A stretch of DNA of 33,387 nucleotides, taken from Dermabacter indicis. GTDB lineage: Bacteria; Actinomycetota; Actinomycetes; Actinomycetales; Dermabacteraceae. Made by a program: the position numbers and the translations under genes. The stretch is from contig CYUG01000012.1 in the NCBI GenBank assembly GCA_001403775.1, positions 368,620 to 402,006 of the forward strand, written 5' to 3'. The notes under the pieces are model-generated. The model was not told the origin of the DNA. It did not search any database and worked only from the letters and a program-made list of their open reading frames with translations. Positions 7,548 through 14,844 of the stretch are shown here, piece by piece; the first letter of the stretch is position 1, and each line of letters opens with the position of its first letter.

Positions 7548-8855
7548 GTGGACAACGCCTTCGTGCGCGCCTTCCGCACCCCTGAGCTGAGGAACAAGCT
7601 TTTGTTTGTTCTGGGAATGCTCGCCATTTATCGCTTCGGTGTGCTCGTGCCGACCCCCGGCTTTGATTTCACGAACATCACTGCGTGCGCCGATCAGGCG
7701 CTCAGTAGCGGTGGCGGCGGCGTGCTCGGCATGGTGAACCTGTTCTCGGGTGGAGCGCTCTTGCAGATGTCGGTCTTCGCGCTTGGCGTGATGCCGTACA
7801 TTACGGCCTCGATCATTGTGCAGCTTCTGCGCGTTGTCATCCCCAAGTTTGAAGAGCTTCATAAGGATGGCCAGGCTGGGCAGGCCACTCTTACGCAGTA
7901 CACGCGTTACATGACGATCGGCCTCGCCGTTCTGCAGTCGACCACCGTCATTACGCTCGTGCGCAGCGGCGCATTCTTCGCGGGGTGCAACCTTCCTCTC
8001 GTACCGAACCAGTCCTGGTGGATGCTCGTGCTCATGATCCTGACGATGACCACGGGAACCCTCGTCATCATGTGGCTCGGTGAGCTCATCACGGAAAAAG
8101 GCGTCGGCAACGGTATGTCGCTGCTCATTTTCACGTCGATTGCCGCGGGCTTCCCGGCTTCATTCGGCCAGATCCTCAAGCTCCAGGGGTGGATGACCTT
8201 CGCGATCGTCATGCTCGTGGGCATGGTGATTGTTGTCGCCGTGATCTACGTCGAGCAGTCGCAGCGTCGCATCCCGGTGCAGTACGCGAAGCGCCAGGTT
8301 GGCCGCCGTCTCGTGGGTGGTTCTTCCACCTACATCCCGATCAAGGTCAATCAGGCGGGCGTCATTCCGATCATCTTTGCGTCGTCTCTTCTTGCTTTGC
8401 CTCAGCTCATCGCGTCCTTCGGTGATCAGACCGCGGGGTGGGTGCAGTGGATTCACGAGCACTTTGTGCTCGGTCAGGGAGTGTCATGGCCGTACGCGGT
8501 TGTGTACTTCGCTCTCATCGTCTTCTTCGCGTTCTTCTACGTGTCGATTACCTTCAACGCCGAAGAGATCTCCGACAACATGAAGAAGTACGGCGGTTTC
8601 GTGCCGGGCATTCGTGCCGGCCGCCCGACCGCGCGTTACCTCGAGTACGTGATCAATCGCGTGCTTTCGGCGGGATCGCTGTATCTCGGCATCCTCGCCC
8701 TTGTTCCGCTTCTTGCCTTCGCGCTTATCGGCGCTGACCAGAACTTCCCGTTCGGCGGAACCTCGCTCCTCATCATTATCGGTGTTGGCCTCGATACCTT
8801 GAAGCAGATCAGCTCCAAGCTTCAGCAGCACCACTACGAAGGGATTCTCCGATGA
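7548..8855 (+). CDS. secY: Protein translocase subunit SecY
   Basis: This 435-residue multi-spanning protein forms the channel of the Sec translocon with SecE and SecG. Ten hydrophobic segments can be seen. Family landmarks are RFGVLVPTPG near the N-terminus, the plug region around LFSGGALLQMSVFALGVMPYI, and the cytoplasmic loop KKYGGFVPGIRAGRPT before the last segments. The GTG at 7548 has AGGAGGAA at ideal spacing. It overlaps adk by 4 nt (ATGA), giving the conserved secY-adk-map cluster. Nothing unusual is seen. Confidence 0.98.
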   Translation: MDNAFVRAFRTPELRNKLLFVLGMLAIYRFGVLVPTPGFDFTNITACADQALSSGGGGVLGMVNLFSGGALLQMSVFALGVMPYITASIIVQLLRVVIPKFEELHKDGQAGQATLTQYTRYMTIGLAVLQSTTVITLVRSGAFFAGCNLPLVPNQSWWMLVLMILTMTTGTLVIMWLGELITEKGVGNGMSLLIFTSIAAGFPASFGQILKLQGWMTFAIVMLVGMVIVVAVIYVEQSQRRIPVQYAKRQVGRRLVGGSSTYIPIKVNQAGVIPIIFASSLLALPQLIASFGDQTAGWVQWIHEHFVLGQGVSWPYAVVYFALIVFFAFFYVSITFNAEEISDNMKKYGGFVPGIRAGRPTARYLEYVINRVLSAGSLYLGILALVPLLAFALIGADQNFPFGGTSLLIIIGVGLDTLKQISSKLQQHHYEGILR

Positions 8856-9436
8856 ACGCCTCCACACCCGCACGTCGTCTCCTTATCGTCGGCCCTCCCG
8901 GTGCCGGGAAGGGAACGCAGGCCGAGCGCATCGTGGAGAAGCTCGGTGTTCCGGCAATTTCGACCGGCGATATTTTCCGCGCGAACGTCTCGAATGAGAC
9001 CGAACTCGGTGTGCTTGCCAAGTCTTATATGGATAAGGGCGAGTACGTGCCCGATTCGGTGACGAACGACATGGTAGAAGGCCGCCTCGGTGAGGCGGAC
9101 GCCAAGGATGGTTTCCTCCTCGATGGTTATCCCCGTACGGTGGCGCAGGTCGAGGCCCTCGACGGGATCCTCGAAAAGCTCGGTGTTGCACTCGATGCCG
9201 TCATTCTCCTCGACGTGGAGAGTGAAGCCATCGTCCAGCGGCTTCTTCAGCGCGGTAAAGAGCAGGGTCGCAGCGACGACAACGAAGAGACGATTCGCCG
9301 CCGCATCGACGTGTACGGCGAGCAGACCACGCCTCTTATCGACATTTACGACAAGCGCGGCCTCGTGAAACGCGTGGACGGCATGAAGGATATCGACGCT
9401 GTGACCGCCGATATCCTCGCCGCGCTCGGAGCCTGA
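8852..9436 (+). CDS. adk: Adenylate kinase (short-lid form)
   Basis: This 194-residue kinase interconverts ATP, AMP and ADP. It has the P-loop GPPGAGKG at residues 14-21, the AMP-site region STGDIFRANV, and the LLDGYPRTVAQVEAL motif. Its length matches the short-lid type without the zinc-bearing insert. The start overlaps the secY stop by 4 nt. map follows after 6 nt. The link to secY and map is conserved across bacteria and reflects growth-rate-coupled expression, not a shared pathway. Confidence 0.97.
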   Translation: MNASTPARRLLIVGPPGAGKGTQAERIVEKLGVPAISTGDIFRANVSNETELGVLAKSYMDKGEYVPDSVTNDMVEGRLGEADAKDGFLLDGYPRTVAQVEALDGILEKLGVALDAVILLDVESEAIVQRLLQRGKEQGRSDDNEETIRRRIDVYGEQTTPLIDIYDKRGLVKRVDGMKDIDAVTADILAALGA

Positions 9437-9442
9437 ACCCGA

Positions 9443-10300
9443 ATGTCGTTTCGACGTAGGCCCCGCGTGAGCCTGAAGACTCCGGAGCAGTTCGGGGCGA
9501 TGCGCCGCGCGGGGCTTCTGCTTGCGCGCATTCATGACGAGATTGAGAAGAATCTCCGTGCAGGCATGACGACCGCGGACATTGACCGGGTCTCTCGCGA
9601 CGTGATCAGTGGCGCTGGCGCAAAGTCGAACTTTCTCGGTTACCAGGGGTTCCCGGCGACGGTGTGCGTGAGCGTTAACGAAGAGATCGTGCACGGCATC
9701 CCCGGCTCACGCGTCCTCTGCGAGGGTGACGTGGTGAGCGTGGACGCCGGCTGCATCGTAGATGGTTGGCATTCCGACGCTGCCCGAACGCACATCGTGG
9801 GGACGGCGAAAAGCGATGCTGATCGCGAGCTCGTCGACGTGACACGAGGAGCCATGTGGGAAGGCATCGCCGCCCTCGCAAGGGCGAAGCGCGTTGGAGA
9901 GATTGGCGCCGCGATTGAGGATTACGTTGCCGAGCGTGCGGGGGAGCGAATCCAGCACCTCGAAGAGTTCGGGGGCCACGGGATTGGCCGGGCTATGCAC
10001 GAGCCGCCGGACGTCATGAATTTCCGCACGCGCGACCGCGGGCCGAAAGTTGTACCCGGGATGGCACTGTGCATCGAACCGATGCTCATTCAAGGCGACG
10101 GCGACTTCGAGATTCTCGAGGACGACTGGACCGTCGTCGCGACCAAGGGGGGCCGCGCCGCTCACTTTGAACACTCCGTTGCGGTCACTGAATCGGGGAT
10201 CTTCGTACTCAGCGCCGTTGATGGTGGCAGGGCCGAACTCGAAAAGCGTGGCATCGCGATAGCCAAGGAACCGTCGGACCTCGCTGCCACCGGAAGGTGA
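9443..10300 (+). CDS. map: Methionine aminopeptidase type I
   Basis: This 285-residue metalloenzyme removes the initiator methionine from nascent proteins. The five metal ligands of the pita-bread fold are present: D101 (VSVDAG), D112, H179 (GGHGIG), E212 (CIEPML) and E243. The substrate-site H84 in EEIVHGIPG is also present. It is about 25-30 residues longer than the shortest type I enzymes, mainly at the C-terminus. The ATG at 9443 has only a modest GGAG upstream, so it is probably translated by coupling to adk. The infA promoter lies just after its stop. Confidence 0.97.
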   Translation: MSFRRRPRVSLKTPEQFGAMRRAGLLLARIHDEIEKNLRAGMTTADIDRVSRDVISGAGAKSNFLGYQGFPATVCVSVNEEIVHGIPGSRVLCEGDVVSVDAGCIVDGWHSDAARTHIVGTAKSDADRELVDVTRGAMWEGIAALARAKRVGEIGAAIEDYVAERAGERIQHLEEFGGHGIGRAMHEPPDVMNFRTRDRGPKVVPGMALCIEPMLIQGDGDFEILEDDWTVVATKGGRAAHFEHSVAVTESGIFVLSAVDGGRAELEKRGIAIAKEPSDLAATGR

Positions 10301-10322
10301 GCGAACCCACGCGCAAAGCCAC

Positions 10323-10351
10323 TTATCGTGGCCCCTTCGCGCGTGTACGAT
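10323..10351 (+). promoter_or_regulatory. Probable infA operon promoter
   Basis: A -35-like TTATCG (10323-10328) and a -10 TACGAT (10346-10351) are 17 nt apart. A start near 10358 leaves a leader of about 120 nt before infA. The 10-mer CCGTCGGACC lies 42 nt upstream of the -35 box, at 10271-10280 in the 3' end of map. Confidence 0.5.
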
Positions 10352-10477
10352 GGACAATCGAGTGCGCTCTTTGGGGCTACCCCCGTTAATTCAGGCGGTT
10401 CGCCGCCCGTGAACGTGCGCTCGAAGGTAGCACATGCGAGACCAGTCCCCGAAAGGGGCAGAGGGACAGTAGAGACT

Positions 10478-10699
10478 ATGGCGAAAAAAGACGGCGTGAT
10501 CGAAGTCGAGGGCACCGTGACCGAAGCGCTCGCAAACGCGCGCTTCCGCGTTGAGCTGGACAACGGCCACAAAGTACTCGCGCATATCTCGGGCAAAATG
10601 CGCCAGCACTACATCAGGATCCTCCCCGAGGACCGCGTCGTGGTGGAGCTTAGCCCGTACGACCTTGAAAAGGGTCGCATCGTTTACCGATACAAGTAA
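10478..10699 (+). CDS. infA: Translation initiation factor IF-1
   Basis: This 73-residue S1-like OB-fold protein starts [18 protein letters not shown] and ends KGRIVYRYK, the standard length and sequence for IF-1. It binds the A site of the 30S subunit during initiation. The ATG at 10478 is preceded by GAGGGACAG. It heads the infA-rpmJ-rpsM-rpsK-rpoA-rplQ run. A 74-nt gap separates it from rpmJ. Confidence 0.98.
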   Translation: MAKKDGVIEVEGTVTEALANARFRVELDNGHKVLAHISGKMRQHYIRILPEDRVVVELSPYDLEKGRIVYRYK

Positions 10700-10773
10700 G
10701 CCGGGCCGCGCATGCGGTCAGCTACGCTCCCGGGCCGTGAGGGCCGAGAGCAGATCAACTGTAGAAGGGCATC

Positions 10774-10887
10774 ATGAAGGTTTACCCCAGCGTGAAGCGT
10801 ATCTGTGACAACTGCAGGGTGATTCGTCGCCACTCGCGCGTCATGGTTATCTGCACGAACCCGCGCCACAAGCAGCGCCAGGGCTGA
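10774..10887 (+). CDS. rpmJ: 50S ribosomal protein L36 (bL36, zinc-binding form)
   Basis: This 37-residue protein starts [14 protein letters not shown] and ends NPRHKQRQG. The zinc ligands C11, C14, C27 and H32 are all present, so this is the C+ form. It is the smallest ribosomal protein and sits near the base of the L7/L12 stalk. The ATG at 10774 follows GAAGGGC. A 172-nt gap with inverted repeats separates it from rpsM. Confidence 0.97.
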   Translation: MKVYPSVKRICDNCRVIRRHSRVMVICTNPRHKQRQG

Positions 10888-10983
10888 GTGCACCGCCTCT
10901 CCACGAGAGGCACCCCGCGGCCGAAGCCGCACCTTATAAGTAAAGAGACAGCATGAACCTCATCTCGAGGATCACCCGCGGGC

Positions 10984-11037
10984 CAGGGGCCGCGGCGCAC
11001 CGCTAGTGCGGGAGCGACATGCTGGATCAGGCCCCTG
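10984..11037 (+). promoter_or_regulatory. Hairpin structure in the rpsM leader
   Basis: Perfect 8-nt arms CAGGGGCC (10984-10991) and GGCCCCTG (11030-11037) enclose a smaller hairpin CGCAC (10996-11000) / GTGCG (11006-11010). The structure ends about 10 nt before the rpsM ribosome binding site AGTAGGAG. A possible 17-codon leader ORF (10953-11006, MNLISRITRG start) runs into it. A CCTCTC/GAGAGG mini-hairpin sits earlier, near 10896-10910. Translational control is possible but unproven. Confidence 0.4.
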
Positions 11038-11059
11038 AGGAATAGTAGGAGAACTGCTC

Positions 11060-11437
11060 ATGGCACGTCTCGTTGGCGTCGACCTCCCGCGCGAAAAGCG
11101 CCTGGAAGTCGCCTTGACGTACATTTACGGCGTGGGTCGCACCCGCGCAATCGAAGCTCTCAACGCCACCGGCGTTGACGGCAACCAGCGCGTCCACCAG
11201 GTTTCCGATGAGGACCTCGTGAAGCTGCGCGACTACATCGAAGAGAACTACCAGGTCGAAGGTGACCTGCGACGCGAGGTCGCAGCGGACATTCGCCGCA
11301 AGATCGAGATCGGCTCGTACGCCGGTATGCGTCACCGCCGTGGTCTCCCGGTTCGCGGTCAGCGCACCAAGACCAACGCCCGCACCCGCAAGGGCCCGAA
11401 GCGCACCGTGGCCGCCAAGAAGAAGGCGACTCGCTGA
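11060..11437 (+). CDS. rpsM: 30S ribosomal protein S13 (uS13)
   Basis: This 125-residue S13 has the start [21 protein letters not shown], the helix-two-turn-helix motif and a basic C-terminal tail ([16 protein letters not shown]) that reaches the P-site tRNA. It forms bridges to L5 and L31 at the head of the 30S subunit. The ATG at 11060 follows AGTAGGAG. The leader is structured. rpsK follows after 77 nt. Confidence 0.98.
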   Translation: MARLVGVDLPREKRLEVALTYIYGVGRTRAIEALNATGVDGNQRVHQVSDEDLVKLRDYIEENYQVEGDLRREVAADIRRKIEIGSYAGMRHRRGLPVRGQRTKTNARTRKGPKRTVAAKKKATR

Positions 11438-11514
11438 GCCGCAGTTACTCCACGGGCGGTGCCTCGCACTGACCCGTATCGATCACCTCTTACGAACTCA
11501 AGGAGTTTTGGCAC

Positions 11515-11922
11515 ATGCCTCCCAAGTCACGACAGGCCGCTGCGGCGCGTAAGCCCCGCCGCAAAGACAAGAAGAACGTCGTTAACGGCCAAGCACACAT
11601 CAAGAGCACCTTCAACAACACCATCGTGTCGATTACCGACCCGAGCGGTGCCGTGATCTCGTGGGCCTCTTCGGGCCAGGTCGGGTTCAAGGGCTCGCGT
11701 AAGTCCACCCCGTACGCCGCGCAGATGGCCGCCGAGGCCGCTGCTCGCCGCGCCCAGGAGCACGGCCTTAAGAAGGTCGACGTCTTCGTTAAGGGCCCGG
11801 GTTCGGGCCGTGAGACCGCGATCCGTTCGCTTACCGCAGCGGGCCTCGAGGTCGGCTCAATCCAGGACGTCACCCCGCAGCCCCACAACGGCGTTCGCCC
11901 GCCGAAGCGTCGCCGCAACTGA
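11515..11922 (+). CDS. rpsK: 30S ribosomal protein S11 (uS11)
   Basis: This 135-residue S11 has the conserved core [20 protein letters not shown] and the C-terminal [16 protein letters not shown]. It lies on the platform of the 30S subunit near the E-site mRNA. The ATG at 11515 has AAGGAG upstream. In most bacteria rpsD (S4) follows, but here the next gene, after 96 nt, is rpoA, so rpsD must be elsewhere in the genome. Confidence 0.98.
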   Translation: MPPKSRQAAAARKPRRKDKKNVVNGQAHIKSTFNNTIVSITDPSGAVISWASSGQVGFKGSRKSTPYAAQMAAEAAARRAQEHGLKKVDVFVKGPGSGRETAIRSLTAAGLEVGSIQDVTPQPHNGVRPPKRRRN

Positions 11923-12018
11923 GCATTGCTCGGGTGCGCGAAACGATAACCGTCATCCATCAGTGTCGTACCGCCACCGCGAACGTCATATAGCGGACGT
12001 TCCAAGAAAGGACACAAC

Positions 12019-13020
12019 GTGCTCATTGCACAGCGCCCCACGCTGACCGAAGAGGTCGTTTCTGACTACCGCTCACGGTTCGTCATCGAGCCTCTCGAGC
12101 CGGGCTTCGGCTACACGCTCGGCAATTCGCTGCGCCGCACACTGCTTTCGTCCATCCCGGGCGCGGCAGTGACGTCGATCCGCATCGACGGCGTCCTCCA
12201 CGAATTCTCAACCGTTCCCGGTGTGAAGGAAGATGTCACCGAGCTCATCCTGAACATCAAGAACCTCGTGGTGTCGTCGGAGAACGACGAGCCGGTCGTC
12301 ATGTACCTGCGCAAGGAGGGTGAGGGCGTCGTGACCGCCGCCGACATCACCCCGCCGGCAGGCGTCGAGATCCACAACCCGGACCTTCACATCGCGACCC
12401 TCAACTCGAAGGGCCGCCTCGAGGTCGAGCTGATCGTGGAGCGTGGCCGCGGCTACGTTTCGGCTCAGCAGAACAAGGGCGCCGAAGGCGAGATTGGCCG
12501 CATTCCGGTCGACTCGATCTACTCGCCCGTCCTCAAGGTGACGTACAAGGTTGAGGCTACTCGTGTTGAGCAGCGCACCGACTTTGATCGACTCATCATC
12601 GACGTCGAGACGAAGCAGGCGATCGCTCCTCGCGACGCGATCGCTTCCGCCGGCAAGACCCTCGTGGAGCTCTTTGGCCTCGCCCAGGAGCTCAACCAGG
12701 AAGCCGAGGGCATCGAGATCGGTCCTTCGCCGACCGATCAGGCTCTCGCAGCGGACCTTGCGCTTCCGATCAACGACCTCAACCTCACGGTTCGTTCGTA
12801 CAACTGCCTCATGCGCGAGGGTGTGTACACCGTCGGTGAACTCACCAACCGCTCCGAGGCGGACCTGCTCGACATCCGCAACTTCGGCCAGAAGTCCATT
12901 GACGAGGTCAAGGCGAAGCTCGCTGAGCTCGGCCTCTCGCTCAAGGATTCCCCGGCCGGTTTCGATCCTTCCACTGTTCTTGACTCGTACGGCGACGACG
13001 AGTTCGGCGAGCAGTTCTGA
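12019..13020 (+). CDS. rpoA: DNA-directed RNA polymerase alpha subunit
   Basis: This 333-residue alpha subunit starts at GTG 12019 behind AAGAAAGGACAC. The N-terminal dimerisation domain (about 1-230) contains [20 protein letters not shown] and assembles beta and beta-prime. The C-terminal domain (about 245-315, [20 protein letters not shown]) contacts upstream promoter DNA and activators. An acidic tail ends EFGEQF. Its position between rpsK and rplQ is conserved apart from the missing rpsD. Confidence 0.98.
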   Translation: MLIAQRPTLTEEVVSDYRSRFVIEPLEPGFGYTLGNSLRRTLLSSIPGAAVTSIRIDGVLHEFSTVPGVKEDVTELILNIKNLVVSSENDEPVVMYLRKEGEGVVTAADITPPAGVEIHNPDLHIATLNSKGRLEVELIVERGRGYVSAQQNKGAEGEIGRIPVDSIYSPVLKVTYKVEATRVEQRTDFDRLIIDVETKQAIAPRDAIASAGKTLVELFGLAQELNQEAEGIEIGPSPTDQALAADLALPINDLNLTVRSYNCLMREGVYTVGELTNRSEADLLDIRNFGQKSIDEVKAKLAELGLSLKDSPAGFDPSTVLDSYGDDEFGEQF

Positions 13021-13050
13021 TTTCCATCTTTTTCTTCGAGGAGAAACAAC

Positions 13051-13572
13051 ATGCCTGCACCCACTAAGGGCGCTCGACTTGGCTCGTCCCCGGCTCACGA
13101 GAAGGCCATTCTCGCGAACCTCGCGACCGCCCTGTTCGAGCACGGTGCCATCACCACGACGCAGACCCGCGCGAAGCGCGTTCAGCCCCTCGCTGAGCGC
13201 CTCATCACCCAGGCGAAGAAGGGCGACCTCGCCAACCGCCGTCGCGTGATGCAGACGGTCAAGACCAAGGAAGCTGCGCACCTTCTTATGACCGAGATCG
13301 CTCCCAAGTTCTCGGAGCGTCCCGGTGGCTACACACGCATCACGAAGCTCGAGAACCGCAAGGGCGACAACGCCCCGATGGCCCTTCTTGAGCTCGTGGA
13401 CGAGGAGTACTCGCCTAAGCAGGCCGTCGTGAAGGAAGCAGAAGGCGCTGCCAAGGCTTCCGCGAAGACTGACGAGGCTCCTGCAGAGGAGACCAAGGTT
13501 GAGGAGAACGTCTCCGAGGAGACCGCTTCGGAGGAAACCGCGGTAGAAACCGCGGAGAAGACCGAGGACTGA
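13051..13572 (+). CDS. rplQ: 50S ribosomal protein L17 (bL17) with acidic C-terminal tail
   Basis: This 173-residue L17 has the standard domain over about residues 1-120 (start [18 protein letters not shown], motif [21 protein letters not shown]). A tail of about 45 residues rich in Glu, Ala and Thr follows. Such tails are common in actinobacterial L17 and are probably disordered. L17 sits near the polypeptide exit tunnel. AGGAGAAAC precedes the ATG. It ends the operon before a strong hairpin. truA, often its next neighbour in actinobacteria, lies 17.5 kb away here. Confidence 0.98.
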   Translation: MPAPTKGARLGSSPAHEKAILANLATALFEHGAITTTQTRAKRVQPLAERLITQAKKGDLANRRRVMQTVKTKEAAHLLMTEIAPKFSERPGGYTRITKLENRKGDNAPMALLELVDEEYSPKQAVVKEAEGAAKASAKTDEAPAEETKVEENVSEETASEETAVETAEKTED

Positions 13573-13598
13573 GCGACGGCTTCTCTTCACGTAGAGGA

Positions 13599-13638
13599 AA
13601 CGGCCCGACCCCCGTAAGGGGAGTCGGGCCGTTCTTCT
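13599..13638. terminator. Terminator shared by convergent rplQ and pyruvyl transferase genes
   Basis: A stem pairs ACGGCCCGAC (13600-13609) with GTCGGGCCGT (13623-13632), plus a further CCC/GGG pair set inside. TTCTTCT follows on the plus strand. On the minus strand GTTTCC follows, so it may work in both directions. It sits in the 105-nt gap between the two converging operons. Confidence 0.85.
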
Positions 13639-13677
13639 ATGTGCGACTGCGCTCGTAAGAGAGGTCCCGGAAACGCC

Positions 13678-14844
13678 TTATTTCGCGTAGAGCGAGTCCG
13701 CCTCTCGACGCTTGCGTGAGTGGGCATCGCCGAAGCCGCTTTGCCCGCGCGTGTCTGAAACGGCGGGTACGCTTGCGCCGGGGTGCGCCGGAAGCCACCC
13801 AGAGCCGAGCTCGATCAGGGAGCCGTGCTTCGTGGAGTAGTATTCACCGGAATCGACGAGCGCGAAGCCCCGCGCTCCGTGCGCGGCAGCCACGAGGTGA
13901 TGATGAAAGCGTGTGGAAATCCAGAACTGTCCGGGGCTGAACCGGAATGGCGCAGTCCAGAAGTCGGTGAAGGGGATGAATCGACTGAAGGCCACGCCCC
14001 GTGAGGTGAGCGCGTCGTAGCCTCGATAGTCGGCGCCCGGGAGCGCTTCGACGTACGTGAGCCGTGCGTGGCCAAGTGCCGGGTCCTCGAGGGCGCTTTC
14101 GACCGTGTCGAGAAACCCTTCGAAGCTTTTCTCATCGACAGCGTCGGATTGCACGCACACGACTACCTCGTTGACGTCTCCGAGCGGGGTGCCGGCTCGC
14201 GTAAGGCCGAGGAAAGCGTCATCGAGGCCCTGGTCAACGGAAGCGAGTTCGGAACTTTCACGGTCGCGCACGCTCACGTGTTCGAAGTTCGCAAAATTGG
14301 CTCCGGCGCCGGGCATAAGCCCCTGCCCAGTGGCGATGAGTCGTGCACCGGAGACGGCTGCCGAAGCGCGCATTCCTTCGAGGAGTCCGAGGTTCATGGG
14401 CCACCGGCTATTGAGGAAGCCGCCGCCGAGGAGATGGAGCGTGGTGGCACGATTCATCTCAGCGATTTGGAGGTCGAAGCGCGGGCTCCCGAGGTTCGTG
14501 ACGATCTCGGTGATGCTCCGCGGCTCCCATTCTTGCGAGGCAAGGTCGAGCACGCGATAGAGGGTGTCTGTCGTCGTGAGGCGGGGATGGTTGCCGCGAA
14601 AGAGCACCGATGCCGAGGCAGGCTGTCGGCAATCGAGCCACACGTCAGCTTCAGGCTTGACCTCGGCGAGATAGCGAAGCCAGCTGCGGGCGATGAGTTC
14701 GTCGCCGTAGTTGGGGTAGCTCGCCATCGACACGAGGTAGATCCGCTCGCCGGCACCGCGGGCGGTGTGCTCGGCGGGATTGGAGTTGGTTTCAACGGCG
14801 GAGGGGTGCGGCTTCCTCCGACCGAGAATGTTAGAGAAGGCCAC
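13678..14844 (-). CDS. Polysaccharide pyruvyl transferase family protein (CsaB/WcaK-like)
   Basis: From a GTG at 14844 the product has 388 residues. The N-terminal SMASYPNYGDELIARSW (residues 39-55) is the family signature near the start of the first Rossmann-like lobe. LLGGGFLNSRWP follows mid-protein, and FHHHLVAAAHGARG plus EYYSTKHGSL mark the C-terminal donor-binding lobe. The family transfers pyruvate from phosphoenolpyruvate to cell-surface sugars as ketals. The start overlaps the amidase stop by 14 nt and lacks a clear ribosome binding site, so it is probably coupled; an ATG at 14922 is an alternative. Because the amidase carries SLH repeats, which in Firmicutes bind pyruvylated wall polymer made by CsaB, a matching role is likely but inferred. 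Confidence 0.8.
   Translation of the reverse strand: MAFSNILGRRKPHPSAVETNSNPAEHTARGAGERIYLVSMASYPNYGDELIARSWLRYLAEVKPEADVWLDCRQPASASVLFRGNHPRLTTTDTLYRVLDLASQEWEPRSITEIVTNLGSPRFDLQIAEMNRATTLHLLGGGFLNSRWPMNLGLLEGMRASAAVSGARLIATGQGLMPGAGANFANFEHVSVRDRESSELASVDQGLDDAFLGLTRAGTPLGDVNEVVVCVQSDAVDEKSFEGFLDTVESALEDPALGHARLTYVEALPGADYRGYDALTSRGVAFSRFIPFTDFWTAPFRFSPGQFWISTRFHHHLVAAAHGARGFALVDSGEYYSTKHGSLIELGSGWLPAHPGASVPAVSDTRGQSGFGDAHSRKRREADSLYAK

Noticed and set aside
13435-13572. Acidic L17 tail as a foreign domain
   Set aside because: Glu/Ala-rich tails are common in actinobacterial L17 and likely disordered.
12208-13590. A 460-codon minus-strand frame opposite rpoA and rplQ
   Set aside because: Shadow of two certain genes, with repetitive Leu/Arg/Val composition and no motif.
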